DNA of 64,000 nt from Rhizobium phaseoli (GTDB lineage: Bacteria; Pseudomonadota; Alphaproteobacteria; Rhizobiales; Rhizobiaceae): contig NZ_ML133570.1 in NCBI RefSeq assembly GCF_003985125.1, positions 248,001 to 312,000 on the forward strand, in the 5' to 3' direction. The notes below the pieces were generated by a model. It saw nothing but the letters and a program-made list of their open reading frames with translations, did no database searches and had not been told where the DNA came from. Within the stretch, counting starts at the first letter, position 1. Each line of letters opens with the position of its first letter. Shown piece by piece: positions 44,525 through 53,651 of the stretch. A program made the translations under genes and the position numbers.

Positions 44525-45979
44525 ATGACAACTTCCGGCGTCCGCGTCCGCATCGCTCCCTCGCCGACCGGCGAGCCGCATGTCGGCACCGCTTATATCG
44601 CTCTCTTCAACTATCTCTTCGCCAAGAAGCACGGCGGCGAATTCATCCTGCGCATCGAAGATACCGATGCGACGCGCTCGACGCCGGAATTCGAGACGAA
44701 GGTGCTGGACGCGCTGAAATGGTGCGGGCTGGAATGGAAGGAAGGTCCCGATATCGGAGGCCCCTACGGCCCCTATCGCCAGTCCGACCGCAAGCCGATC
44801 TACCAGCCTTATGCGCAGGAACTGCTGGACAAGGGCCACGCCTTCCGCTGTTTCTGCACGCCAGCGCGGCTGGAGCAGATGCGCGAGGCGCAGCGCGCCG
44901 CCGGCAAGCCGCCGAAATATGACGGTCTCTGCCTCAGCCTGACGGCGGAGGAAGTGACGTCGCGCACCGCCGCCGGCGAAGCCTCGGTCATCCGCATGAA
45001 GATCCCGGCCGAAGGCTCCTGCGATTTCACCGATGGCGTCTATGGCGATGTCTCCATCCCCTGGGATTCCGTCGACATGCAGGTGCTGATCAAGGCCGAC
45101 GGCATGCCGACCTATCACATGGCCAACGTCATCGACGACCATCTGATGAAGATCACCCATGTGGCGCGCGGCGAGGAATGGCTGGCTTCGGTGCCGAAGC
45201 ACATCCTGCTTTATCGCTATTTCGGCTGGGACCAGCCGGTCTTCATGCATCTGTCGCTGATGCGCAATGCCGACAAGTCGAAGCTGTCGAAGCGCAAGAA
45301 CCCGACCTCGATCTCCTATTATTCCGCGCTCGGCTATATCCCGGAAGCGCTGATGAACTTCCTCGGCCTGTTCTTCATCCAGATCGCCGAAGGCGAAGAG
45401 CTGCTGACGATGGACGAACTCTCCGAGAAGTTCGACCCCGACAACCTGTCCAAGGCCGGCGCGATCTTCGATATCCAGAAGCTCGACTGGCTGAACGGTC
45501 GCTGGATCCGCGAGAAGCTGTCCGAAGAGGAATTCCAGGCGCGCGTGCTGGCCTGGGCGATGGAAAACGACCGTCTAAAGGCGGGTCTGCGTCTGTCGCA
45601 GACCCGAATTTCCAAGCTCGGCGAGCTGCCCGATCTCGCCGGCTTCCTGCTGAAGTCCGATCTCGGCCTGCAGCCGTCCGACTTCGCCAAGATCAAGTCG
45701 CCGCCGGAAGAGATTCTGGAGATCCTCAACACCGTTCAGCCGGATCTCGAAAAGATCCTGGAGTGGAATGTCGAGACGATCGAGGCGGAATTGCGCGCCA
45801 TCTCCGACCGCATGGGCAAGAAGCTGAAGGTCGTGGTCTCGCCGCTCTTCGTCGCCGTCTCCGGCTCATCGCGCTCGCTGCCGCTCTTCGATTCCATGGC
45901 GATCCTCGGCCGTTCGGTCGTGCGCCAGCGCTTGAAGCTCGCCGCGCAGGCGGTCGCCGCTCTCGTCGGCTCGAAGTAA
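44525..45979 (+). CDS. gltX: Glutamyl-tRNA synthetase
   Basis: A 484-residue class I synthetase charging tRNA-Glu. The HIGH-type motif is in APSPTGEPHVGTAY and the KMSKS-type motif in SKLSKRKNPTS. The C-terminal anticodon-binding part is present. Many alphaproteobacteria carry two gltX copies, one of which makes Glu-tRNA-Gln for amidation; which copy this is cannot be told here. The ribosome site is weak. lysS follows after 22 bases. Confidence 0.95.
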   Translation: MTTSGVRVRIAPSPTGEPHVGTAYIALFNYLFAKKHGGEFILRIEDTDATRSTPEFETKVLDALKWCGLEWKEGPDIGGPYGPYRQSDRKPIYQPYAQELLDKGHAFRCFCTPARLEQMREAQRAAGKPPKYDGLCLSLTAEEVTSRTAAGEASVIRMKIPAEGSCDFTDGVYGDVSIPWDSVDMQVLIKADGMPTYHMANVIDDHLMKITHVARGEEWLASVPKHILLYRYFGWDQPVFMHLSLMRNADKSKLSKRKNPTSISYYSALGYIPEALMNFLGLFFIQIAEGEELLTMDELSEKFDPDNLSKAGAIFDIQKLDWLNGRWIREKLSEEEFQARVLAWAMENDRLKAGLRLSQTRISKLGELPDLAGFLLKSDLGLQPSDFAKIKSPPEEILEILNTVQPDLEKILEWNVETIEAELRAISDRMGKKLKVVVSPLFVAVSGSSRSLPLFDSMAILGRSVVRQRLKLAAQAVAALVGSK

Positions 45980-46001
45980 GAACAGTCAGAGGATTTCGAC
46001 A

Positions 46002-47498
46002 GTGGCTGACAACAAGACCGAAAACGCTCTTTCCTCCGACGCGACCGAAGTGCGCGCCCAGAAGCTGAAGCTGCTGCGCGAGCAGATCGGCGACGTCTAT
46101 CCGGCGCATTTCCACCGGACGATGACCAATGCCGAGCTCGGCGCCAAATACGAATCCCTGGAACCGGATGTCGAGACGCAGGAAGTGGTCACCGTCGCCG
46201 GCCGCGTCTATTCCTCGCGCAACTCCGGCATGTTCATGGATATCCATGACGCTTCCGGCAAGATCCAGATCTTCTCGCACAAGGACGTCACCGGCGAGGA
46301 AGCCCGTGCCCTGCTGCCGATGATCGACATCGGCGATATCATCGGCGTCACCGGCGTCGTGCGTCGCACCAAGCGCGGCGAGCTGACGATCAACGCCCAG
46401 AAGATCGAGATGCTGACCAAATCGCTGCTGCCGATGCCCGAGAAGTGGCACGGCCTCTCCGATATCGAACTGCGTTATCGCAAGCGCCATCTCGACATCA
46501 TGACCAATGAGGATTCGAAGCTGCGCTTCCAGCAGCGCTCGAAGATCGTCTCCGGCATCCGCCGCTTCATGGAAAATGACGGCTTCATGGAAGTCGAGAC
46601 GCCGATGTTGCAATCGATCTATGGCGGCGCCACCGCCGAGCCGTTCAAGACGCATCACAACACGCTGAAGCTCGACATGTATCTGCGCATCGCGCCGGAA
46701 CTGTTCCTGAAGCGCACGCTGGTCTCGGGCCTGACCGACAAGGTCTTCGAAATCAACCGCAACTTCCGCAATGAAGGCGTCTCCACCCGGCACAATCCCG
46801 AATTCACTATGATGGAGTGCTATTGGGCCTATGCCGATTACGAGGACATGATGGACCTCGTCGAGCGGCTGTTCGAGACCCTGGCGCTCTCCATTCACGG
46901 CACGACCGAATTCGATTTCGGCGACAAGCGGTTGTCCTTCAAGGGCCCGTTCAAGCGCGTGCCGATGCCCGATGCCGTGAAGGAAGCGACCGGCATTGAT
47001 TTCCTGGCGATTAAGACCGACGAGGAAGCGCGCGCCGCCGCCAAGGCTGCCGGCTTCGCGGTGGAGAAGGATTGGACCTGGGGCGAATGTCTCGCCTTCA
47101 TCTTCGAGGAGAAGGTCGAAGCCACGCTGATCCAGCCGTCCCACGTCACGCATTTCCCGAAGGACATCTCACCCTTCGCCAAGGAAGTGCCGGGCGAGCC
47201 GCGCCTGGTCGAGCGCTTCGAAACCTATTGCAACGCCTGGGAACTCGGCAACGCCTTCTCGGAACTCAACGATCCCGAAGAGCAGCGCCGCCGCATGGTC
47301 GAGCAGCTGGAACAGGCGCATGCCCGCGGCGAAAAGGAAAAGCAGCTGGACGAGGAATTCCTCGACGCGATCGACCAGGGCATGCCGCCGGCCGGCGGTC
47401 TCGGCATCGGCGTCGACCGTCTGATCATGCTGCTGACCAACGCGCCGTCGATCCGCGACGTCATCCTCTTCCCGGCCCGCCGCAACAAGGCCGACTGA
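46002..47498 (+). CDS. lysS: Lysyl-tRNA synthetase, class II
   Basis: A 498-residue class II synthetase. An N-terminal OB-fold (VVTVAGRVYSSRNSGMFMDI) precedes a catalytic domain with motif 2 FEINRNFRNEGVSTRHNPEF and motif 3 GLGIGVDRLIML. The start is GTG at 46002 with AGAGGA eight bases upstream. It is 22 bases after gltX and ends in a strong terminator, so gltX-lysS are one unit. Several alphaproteobacteria instead use the unrelated class I enzyme, so the class II type is worth noting. Confidence 0.96.
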   Translation: MADNKTENALSSDATEVRAQKLKLLREQIGDVYPAHFHRTMTNAELGAKYESLEPDVETQEVVTVAGRVYSSRNSGMFMDIHDASGKIQIFSHKDVTGEEARALLPMIDIGDIIGVTGVVRRTKRGELTINAQKIEMLTKSLLPMPEKWHGLSDIELRYRKRHLDIMTNEDSKLRFQQRSKIVSGIRRFMENDGFMEVETPMLQSIYGGATAEPFKTHHNTLKLDMYLRIAPELFLKRTLVSGLTDKVFEINRNFRNEGVSTRHNPEFTMMECYWAYADYEDMMDLVERLFETLALSIHGTTEFDFGDKRLSFKGPFKRVPMPDAVKEATGIDFLAIKTDEEARAAAKAAGFAVEKDWTWGECLAFIFEEKVEATLIQPSHVTHFPKDISPFAKEVPGEPRLVERFETYCNAWELGNAFSELNDPEEQRRRMVEQLEQAHARGEKEKQLDEEFLDAIDQGMPPAGGLGIGVDRLIMLLTNAPSIRDVILFPARRNKAD

Positions 47499-47521
47499 CA
47501 GAAACGGATCATCGAAAATTG

Positions 47522-47554
47522 AAAACGGAGCGCCTTTGGCGCTCCGTTTTTTTT
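47522..47554 (+). terminator. Intrinsic terminator of gltX-lysS
   Basis: A perfect ten-bp stem ACGGAGCGCC / GGCGCTCCGT with loop TTT is followed by eight Ts. It may also serve the convergent gene, given the A-run on the left. Confidence 0.92.
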
Positions 47555-47565
47555 CCTGCTTGCGG

Positions 47566-48303
47566 TCAGTGTGTCTTCGTAACTTCTGCCGGCGGCTCTT
47601 CGGCCGGCGCCTCGGCCACTACCTCGCCCTTCCCTTCGGCGGCAGGCGCGGCTTCGCTTTCGGCAGCCGGTACTTCGGCGCGTTCGCCGCCTGCAGCCTT
47701 CTTGCCCTTTCCCTCATTCTTGGTCGAGCCAACCGCGACCGGGTCGACGCAATCCTCGGGATCCTTGAAGCCGGCGCTGATCATGGCGATCTCATCCACC
47801 GGCATGTCGATACGCTCGCCGAAGAACAGCCCGTTTTCGCTGGCCTTGCCGTCATAGTAGCGCGCCGTATAGGGCTTGTCGTCGAGACCGGGAACCGTCT
47901 TGTCGGGATGCGGGATGTAGACGACGTCGGCGCCGATCGCCCGGCCGCGAATGTCGGCGCGCAGCGTCGGGCCGTTCTCGTCGAGCACCACCACCTGCAC
48001 CAGATCCGGTTTCTGCGCGGCATAGACGGCTTGGGCGACGCGCAGCGCGGTCCTGACCCGCGTCATGCCGTCGGTCGGTTCGGTCTTGATGTATTTCCGC
48101 ACCCAGACGTGATCCTGCTTCTTGATCGTCACCAGATTGACGTCGGAGCATTCGAGTCCGTAGCCGCCGCTCGAGACACCGATCAGCCTGTCCTTGCCGA
48201 CGTAAAGCGCCGCACCACCGGAAACGCCCGCCAGAAGCGCGACGCCGCCGATGATGATTGCCAATTTCCGGGAAGGCCGGAATATGCGCAGTAAGGCCTT
48301 CAC
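47566..48303 (-). CDS. Membrane-anchored protein of unknown function with Ala/Glu/Pro-rich tail
   Basis: A 245-residue protein that I do not recognise. It has a short basic N-terminus, one membrane helix (LAIIIGGVALLAGVSGGAAL), a presumably periplasmic domain of about 150 residues with ECSDVNLVTIKK, VQVVVLDENGP and VVYIPHPDKT as its most ordered parts, and a low-complexity tail of about 55 residues rich in Ala, Glu, Lys and Pro. The start is GTG at 48303 with GGAG eight bases upstream. Codon use matches its neighbours. It is convergent with lysS and divergent from a LysR gene. Confidence 0.75.
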   Translation of the reverse strand: MKALLRIFRPSRKLAIIIGGVALLAGVSGGAALYVGKDRLIGVSSGGYGLECSDVNLVTIKKQDHVWVRKYIKTEPTDGMTRVRTALRVAQAVYAAQKPDLVQVVVLDENGPTLRADIRGRAIGADVVYIPHPDKTVPGLDDKPYTARYYDGKASENGLFFGERIDMPVDEIAMISAGFKDPEDCVDPVAVGSTKNEGKGKKAAGGERAEVPAAESEAAPAAEGKGEVVAEAPAEEPPAEVTKTH

Positions 48304-48481
48304 GCCAACTGCTCCGCCATCTCAAACTCCAACGCAGGACAGGTGCTGAGATGCTAGAGAAATGACGTTTCCGAAAGTTTAAGTGAGCATGCCAAGCCTG
48401 CTCCATTTTGAAAAAAGACCAAAAAAGGTCCGCCTTTTTCAACCGCTTGCCACCGCACATTCCGTCATGCTCTAAACGCCC

Positions 48482-49390
48482 ATGGCCTTCACGCTTCGCC
48501 AGATCCAGTATTTTGTCGCCGTCGCCGAACAGGGTTCGGTGACACGCGCCGCGCAGAACCTTTCGATCTCGCAATCCTCGGTGACGGAGGCGCTGAAGGA
48601 GCTCGAAACCGACCTCGGCGTCGAGCTCTTCGAGCGCCATCCGCGCGGCCTGACCATCACCCACAACGGACACCAATTCCTCCGTCACGCCACCAAGATC
48701 CTCGCCTCTGTCTCCGATGCGCGCACCAGCTTCTCCGGCCGGCAGAGCGCCCTTTCCGGCACGTTGAACATCGGCGTCACCTCGCTGGTCGCCGGCTACG
48801 TGCTCTCCGACTTGCTGGCGCGATACCGGCGCGCCTGTCCTGGAGTCGAGGTCAGTGCGATCGAGGACAATGGCGGCTATCTCGAACATCTCCTGGTCGG
48901 CGGCGAACTCGATGTCGCCGTTATGGTGATCTCCAACCTGCGCGACCGCATGGCGCTGCAGGCGGAAATCCTCGAGACCTCGCCCTATCGCCTATGGCTG
49001 CCGATGGGCCATCCGCTGGTCTCGGCCGACATCATCTCGGTCGCCGATATCGCCCGCGAGCCGCTGATCATGCTGACGGTCGACGAAATCGAGGAAAATA
49101 CCGGCAAGCTGCTGTCGGCGCTCGGCGCCCGCCCGCATGTCGCCTTCCGCACCCGCTCGGTGGAGGCGGTGCGCAGCCTGGTTGCAACGGGCGCCGGCGT
49201 GGCGCTGCTTCCCGATCTCGTCTACCGCCCGTGGTCGCTGGAAGGCGACCGCATCGAGAGCCGCGACGTCTCCGGGTCGCTGCCGGTCGTGCAGGTCGGC
49301 ATGGTCTGGCGCAAGGGCTCCAGCCTGCCGCAAGCGGCGCGCGATTTCGTCGGGATCGCCGAAAGCATGCGCTCAGGGCGCATTCGCTGA
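48482..49390 (+). CDS. LysR-family regulator upstream of the ydc-type operon
   Basis: A 302-residue LysR protein with helix-turn-helix MAFTLRQIQYFVAVAEQGS, AQNLSISQSSVTEALKELE, and a C-terminal effector domain (LSGTLNIGVTSLVAGYVLSD). The start has no good ribosome site, but the family N-terminus fits. It reads in the same direction as the transporter operon and ends 117 bases before it. A 21-bp palindrome overlaps its stop codon. It replaces the MocR-type YdcR that accompanies the homologous E. coli operon. Control of the operon by this protein is inferred from position. Confidence 0.92.
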   Translation: MAFTLRQIQYFVAVAEQGSVTRAAQNLSISQSSVTEALKELETDLGVELFERHPRGLTITHNGHQFLRHATKILASVSDARTSFSGRQSALSGTLNIGVTSLVAGYVLSDLLARYRRACPGVEVSAIEDNGGYLEHLLVGGELDVAVMVISNLRDRMALQAEILETSPYRLWLPMGHPLVSADIISVADIAREPLIMLTVDEIEENTGKLLSALGARPHVAFRTRSVEAVRSLVATGAGVALLPDLVYRPWSLEGDRIESRDVSGSLPVVQVGMVWRKGSSLPQAARDFVGIAESMRSGRIR

Positions 49391-49409
49391 TATCGGAATT
49401 TCCGATATC
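49389..49409. promoter_or_regulatory. 21-bp perfect palindrome before the ydcS-like gene
   Basis: GATATCGGAA-T-TTCCGATATC is symmetric about one base and begins in the stop codon of lysR, about 100 bases upstream of the binding-protein start. It is a probable operator for the LysR protein. Confidence 0.65.
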
Positions 49410-49507
49410 GCCTTTCTGATAAATGAATTTGCGAAAGCGGCTTTTTCGGCTCACCTTCATAATTGGGAACGAACGGCCACGGAAAGTGGCACCAAACCGG
49501 GAGACAG

Positions 49508-50671
49508 ATGATGACGAATCTCTTGAAATCCTGCATGGCAGGAGTGGCCTGCCTCAGCTTCGCGACACAGGTGATCGCCGCCGAACCGCTGAAGGCGCTC
49601 GGCAAGGGCGAAGGCGCCGTCAGCATCGTCGCCTGGGCCGGCTACATCGAGCGCGGCGAAACTGACAAGAATTACGACTGGGTTACCGGCTTCGAAAAGG
49701 ACACCGGCTGCAAGGTCTCCGTCAAAACCGCCGCCACCTCGGATGAAATGGTATCGCTGATGAACGAGGGCGGCTTCGATCTCGTGACCGCATCGGGCGA
49801 CGCGTCGCTCCGCCTCATCGCCGGCAAACGTGTCCAGCCGATCAACACCGATCTGATCCCGAGCTTCAAGAATGTCGACAATCGCCTGCAGAAGGGCGCC
49901 TGGTATACAGTCGGCGACGTGCATTACGGCGTGCCCTATCTCTGGGGGCCGAATGTGCTGATGTATAATACCGATGCTTTCAAGGACAAGGCGCCGACCA
50001 GCTGGAACGTCGTCTTCGAGGAGCAGACGCTGCCGGACGGCAAGTCGAACAAGGGCCGCGTCCAGGCCTACGACGGCGCGATCTACATCGCCGACGCAGC
50101 CATGTATTTGATGGCCCATAAGCCGGATCTCGGCATCAAGGACCCTTACGAACTGACCGAGGATCAATACAAGGCCGCCCTCGATCTGCTGCGCGGCCAG
50201 CGCAAGCTCGTCTCCCGCTATTGGCACGACGCGATGATCCAGATCGACGACTTCAAGAACGAAGGCGTCGTCGCCTCCGGCTCCTGGCCTTTCCAGGTGA
50301 ACCTGCTGCAGGCCGACAAACAGAAGATCGCCTCTACCTTCCCGGAGGAAGGCGTCACCGGCTGGGCCGACACCACCATGCTGCACGCCGACAGCGAACA
50401 CCCGAATTGTGCCTATATGTGGATGGAACATTCACTGCAGGCCAAAGTCCAGGGCGACGCCGCCGCCTGGTTCGGCGCCGTGCCCTCGGTTCCCGCCGCC
50501 TGCAAGGGCAACGAACTGATGGGTGATGCCGGCTGCGCCACCAACGGCTTCGATCACTTCGACAAAATCAAGTTCTGGAAGACCCCGGTCGCCAAATGCG
50601 CGACGCAGGGCGAATGCGTGCCCTATCATCGCTGGGTCTCGGATTATATCGGCGTGATCGGCGGGCGGTAA
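49508..50671 (+). CDS. ydcS: Polyamine/GABA-type ABC transporter binding protein (YdcS-like)
   Basis: A 387-residue periplasmic binding protein with a signal peptide ending near ATQVIAAEP. Long blocks match E. coli YdcS as I recall it: VAWAGYIERGETDKNYDWVT, KTAATSDEMVSLM, NKGRVQAYDGAIYIADAA and FKNEGVVASGSWPFQ. YdcS belongs to the spermidine/putrescine-type receptors, and in E. coli has also been reported to bind or make polyhydroxybutyrate. GGGAGA before the tandem ATGs supports the start. It is first of the ydcSTUV-patD run and is separated from the ATPase by a long inverted repeat. Confidence 0.93.
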   Translation: MMTNLLKSCMAGVACLSFATQVIAAEPLKALGKGEGAVSIVAWAGYIERGETDKNYDWVTGFEKDTGCKVSVKTAATSDEMVSLMNEGGFDLVTASGDASLRLIAGKRVQPINTDLIPSFKNVDNRLQKGAWYTVGDVHYGVPYLWGPNVLMYNTDAFKDKAPTSWNVVFEEQTLPDGKSNKGRVQAYDGAIYIADAAMYLMAHKPDLGIKDPYELTEDQYKAALDLLRGQRKLVSRYWHDAMIQIDDFKNEGVVASGSWPFQVNLLQADKQKIASTFPEEGVTGWADTTMLHADSEHPNCAYMWMEHSLQAKVQGDAAAWFGAVPSVPAACKGNELMGDAGCATNGFDHFDKIKFWKTPVAKCATQGECVPYHRWVSDYIGVIGGR

Positions 50672-50694
50672 TAGCCAGGTCAGCTTGTGTGGTT

Positions 50695-50840
50695 GAAGAC
50701 CCCGCCCCAACCCCTCCCCACAAGGGGGAGGGGCTACAAGTGGCACCGCCGAATCCTGCCGAAACACCAAGGTATTTGCGAAAGGGTACGGTAGGTTAAG
50801 CCCCTCCCCCTTGTGGGGAGGGGTTTGGGGCGGGGTCTTC
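50695..50840. repeat. Long inverted repeat between ydcS and ydcT
   Basis: A 41-base arm starting GAAGACCCCGCCCCAACCCC (50695-50735) and a 42-base arm (50799-50840) are reverse complements except for one inserted T. The 63-base spacer has no gene. The sequence differs from the RIME-like repeats at 28032 and 35923, so it is a second repeat family or a small non-autonomous element. Confidence 0.88.
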
Positions 50841-50890
50841 ACTAGCCAAGACCAAAACCCTCTCTGAACATGAAAGGCCCGGAGTTCCCC

Positions 50891-51877
50891 ATGACGTCAG
50901 CCGTCCGTTTCCAGCAGGTATCGCGCCATTTCGGCCAGGTTCGCGCCGTCGACGGCGTCGATCTCGAGATCGCGCCGGGCGAATTCTTCGCCATGCTCGG
51001 GCCCTCCGGCTCCGGCAAGACGACGTGCCTGAGACTGATCGCCGGCTTCGAGCAGCCGAGCGCCGGCCATATCCAGATCTTCGGCGAAACGGCCGACGGC
51101 GTTCCGCCCTATCGCCGCAACGTCAACACCGTATTCCAGGACTATGCGCTCTTCCCGCATCTCAACATCCTCGACAATGTCGCCTACGGACTGATGGTCA
51201 AGGGCGTCGGCAAGACGGAGCGGATGAAGGCCGCGAACGATGCCCTGGAGCTCGTCAAGCTGCCGGGTTATGGCGCCCGCCGCCCCGGCCAGCTCTCCGG
51301 CGGCCAGCGGCAGCGCGTGGCGCTTGCGCGCGCCCTCGTCAACAAGCCGAAGGTGCTGCTGCTCGACGAGCCGCTCGGCGCATTGGACCTGAAGCTGCGC
51401 GAGCAGATGCAGGAGGAATTGAAGAGCCTGCAGCGCGCGCTCGGCATCACCTTCGTCTTCGTGACGCATGATCAGGGCGAAGCATTGTCCATGGCCGATC
51501 GTGTCGCCGTCTTCAACAACGGCAACATCGTCCAGGAAGGCACGCCGCAGGATATCTACCGCCGCCCGAGGACCCGCTTCGTCGCCGATTTCGTCGGCTC
51601 CTCGAATGTCATCGCACCGGATCTGATGGCCGCACTCGGCGGCGAGAAACGCTGGGCGAGCCTGCGGCCCGAGGCGATCCGCCTGGCAGGTGACGGCATC
51701 GAGGCCACAGTCGAACATGCGAGCTTCCTCGGCGCCGCCACCCGTCTCGGCGTTGATCTCCGCGGCAGCCGGCTGCATGTGATGCTGCCGGCCGGTGCGC
51801 CTGTGCCTGATGTCGGCGCCGATATCCGGCTTGCCTGGCAGCCGGCCGATATCCACTATATGGACGATGCGGCATGA
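50891..51877 (+). CDS. ydcT: ABC transporter ATPase (YdcT/PotA-like)
   Basis: A 328-residue ATPase: Walker A GPSGSGKTT, Q-loop VFQDYALFPH, signature LSGGQRQRV, Walker B LLLDEPLGALD, H-loop VFVTHDQ, and a C-terminal TOBE-type regulatory domain. ATG at 50891 has GGAG six bases upstream; an ATG seven codons earlier has no site. Its stop overlaps the next start by four bases (ATGA). It energises the YdcS-like system. Confidence 0.94.
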   Translation: MTSAVRFQQVSRHFGQVRAVDGVDLEIAPGEFFAMLGPSGSGKTTCLRLIAGFEQPSAGHIQIFGETADGVPPYRRNVNTVFQDYALFPHLNILDNVAYGLMVKGVGKTERMKAANDALELVKLPGYGARRPGQLSGGQRQRVALARALVNKPKVLLLDEPLGALDLKLREQMQEELKSLQRALGITFVFVTHDQGEALSMADRVAVFNNGNIVQEGTPQDIYRRPRTRFVADFVGSSNVIAPDLMAALGGEKRWASLRPEAIRLAGDGIEATVEHASFLGAATRLGVDLRGSRLHVMLPAGAPVPDVGADIRLAWQPADIHYMDDAA

Positions 51878-52836
51878 CGGCGCTCACCCTCTCCAGCGCC
51901 AAGACATCGATCCTGCCGGGACGCAGCGGGCTGTTCGGCCGGATGTCGGATGTCTTCTGGCGGCACCCGAAGCTCTTGCTCTTCCTGATGCTGACGCCGC
52001 CGCTGCTCTGGCTCGGCATCATCTATATCGGCTCGCTGATCGCCCTGCTCTTGCAGAGCTTCTTTTCGATCGACGATTTCTCCGGCCTGGTGAATTACGA
52101 ATTCACCCTTGCGACCTATGCCCAGCTTCTGAGCCCGACGAATTTCGACATCATCATCCGCACGGTCGTCATGGCCGCGCTCGTCACCATTGTTGCCGCG
52201 CTGATCGCCTTTCCGATCGCCTATTACGCGGCGCGTTATGCGCAGGGCAAGTGGAAGGCGCTCTTCTACCTCGGCGTCATGCTGCCGCTGTGGTCGAGCT
52301 ATCTCGTAAAGATCTACGCCTGGAAACTGATCCTCGCCAAGGAAGGCATCCTCACCTGGATCTTCGAGAAGCTCCATCTCGCCTGGCTGCTCGATGGCAT
52401 CCTCAATCTGCCCGTGGTCGGCGGCAATTCGCTCTCGGTGAGCTATCTCGGAACCTTCATCGTCTTCGTCTATATCTGGCTCCCTTACATGATCCTGCCG
52501 ACCCAGGCGGCCCTCGAGCGGGTGCCCGGCAATTTGATCGAGGCCTCGGCCGATCTCGGCGCCACGCCGCGCCAGACCTTCCGCACCGTGCTGCTGCCCT
52601 TGGCGCTCCCTGGCATCGTCGCCGGTTCGATCTTCACCTTCTCGCTGACATTGGGCGATTACATCATCCCGCAGATCATCGGCTCGTCCAGGCTGTTCAT
52701 CGGCCAGGCCGTCTACGCCCAGCAGGGAACGGCCGGCAACGTGCCGCTCGCCGCCGCCTTCTCCGTCGTGCCGATCGTCATCATGGCGCTTTATCTGTCG
52801 CTCGCCAAAAAGCTGGGGGCCTTCGATGCGCTCTGA
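51874..52836 (+). CDS. ydcU: ABC transporter permease (YdcU/PotB-like)
   Basis: A 320-residue permease with six core helices and a longer N-terminus. The cytoplasmic EAA loop, which contacts the ATPase, is [20 protein letters not shown]. It overlaps the ATPase gene by four bases and the next permease by eleven, so the three are tightly coupled. Confidence 0.94.
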   Translation: MTALTLSSAKTSILPGRSGLFGRMSDVFWRHPKLLLFLMLTPPLLWLGIIYIGSLIALLLQSFFSIDDFSGLVNYEFTLATYAQLLSPTNFDIIIRTVVMAALVTIVAALIAFPIAYYAARYAQGKWKALFYLGVMLPLWSSYLVKIYAWKLILAKEGILTWIFEKLHLAWLLDGILNLPVVGGNSLSVSYLGTFIVFVYIWLPYMILPTQAALERVPGNLIEASADLGATPRQTFRTVLLPLALPGIVAGSIFTFSLTLGDYIIPQIIGSSRLFIGQAVYAQQGTAGNVPLAAAFSVVPIVIMALYLSLAKKLGAFDAL

Positions 52837-53638
52837 CCTCAAGACATCGCCGCTAGCCTTGAAAATCGCCGCCGCCGGCGGGCTGCTCTTTCTGCACCTG
52901 CCGATCCTGCTGATCTTCGTTTATGCCTTCACGACGGAGGAAAAGAGCTATCAATGGCCGCCGCCCGGCCTGACTCTGCAATGGTTCACCATCGCCTGGA
53001 ACCGGCCGGATGTCTGGTCGGCGCTTGGCCTGTCCGTGCAGGTCGCCGTCATTGCCACCGCGATCGCGCTCATTCTCGGCACGCTCTGCGCGGCGGCCGT
53101 CAGCCAGACGAAGTTCTTCGGCCGCGAGGCGATCTCGCTGCTGGTCATCCTGCCGATCGCCCTTCCCGGCATCATCACGGGCATTGCCCTGCGCTCCGCC
53201 TTCAGCCTGTTCGACATCCCGTTTTCGGTCTGGACCATTGTGCTCGGCCACGCCACCTTCTGCGTCGTCGTCGTTTACAACAATGCCGTCGCCCGCTTCC
53301 GCCGCACCTCGGGCTCACTGATCGAGGCCTCGATGGATCTCGGCGCCGACGGCTTCCAGACCTTCCGCCATGTCATTCTGCCGAATATCGGCACCGCCCT
53401 TCTCGCGGGCGGCATGCTGGCTTTCGCACTTTCCTTTGACGAGGTCATCGTCACCACCTTCACCGGCGGCCAGCAATCGACCTTGCCGATCTGGATGCTC
53501 GAAGAACTCATCCGCCCGCGCCAGCGCCCGGTCACCAATGTGGTTGCCATGGTGGTGGTGCTCGTCACCTTCCTGCCGATCCTGGCAGCCTATTACCTCA
53601 CCCGCGACGGCGACCAGATCGCCGGCGGCGGCAAATAA
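52826..53638 (+). CDS. ydcV: ABC transporter permease (YdcV/PotC-like)
   Basis: A 270-residue permease with six helices. The EAA loop is [20 protein letters not shown]. It pairs with YdcU to form the channel. It overlaps ydcU by eleven bases, and patD begins 13 bases after its stop. Confidence 0.94.
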   Translation: MRSDLKTSPLALKIAAAGGLLFLHLPILLIFVYAFTTEEKSYQWPPPGLTLQWFTIAWNRPDVWSALGLSVQVAVIATAIALILGTLCAAAVSQTKFFGREAISLLVILPIALPGIITGIALRSAFSLFDIPFSVWTIVLGHATFCVVVVYNNAVARFRRTSGSLIEASMDLGADGFQTFRHVILPNIGTALLAGGMLAFALSFDEVIVTTFTGGQQSTLPIWMLEELIRPRQRPVTNVVAMVVVLVTFLPILAAYYLTRDGDQIAGGGK

Positions 53639-53651
53639 CAGGGAGAACATC

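Noticed and set aside
45726..47153. 475-residue open frame opposite gltX-lysS
   Set aside because: Antisense of two tRNA synthetase genes; no motif and no ribosome site.
50695..50840. Inverted repeat considered as an insertion sequence
   Set aside because: The 63-base spacer cannot encode a transposase, so at most it is a non-autonomous element.
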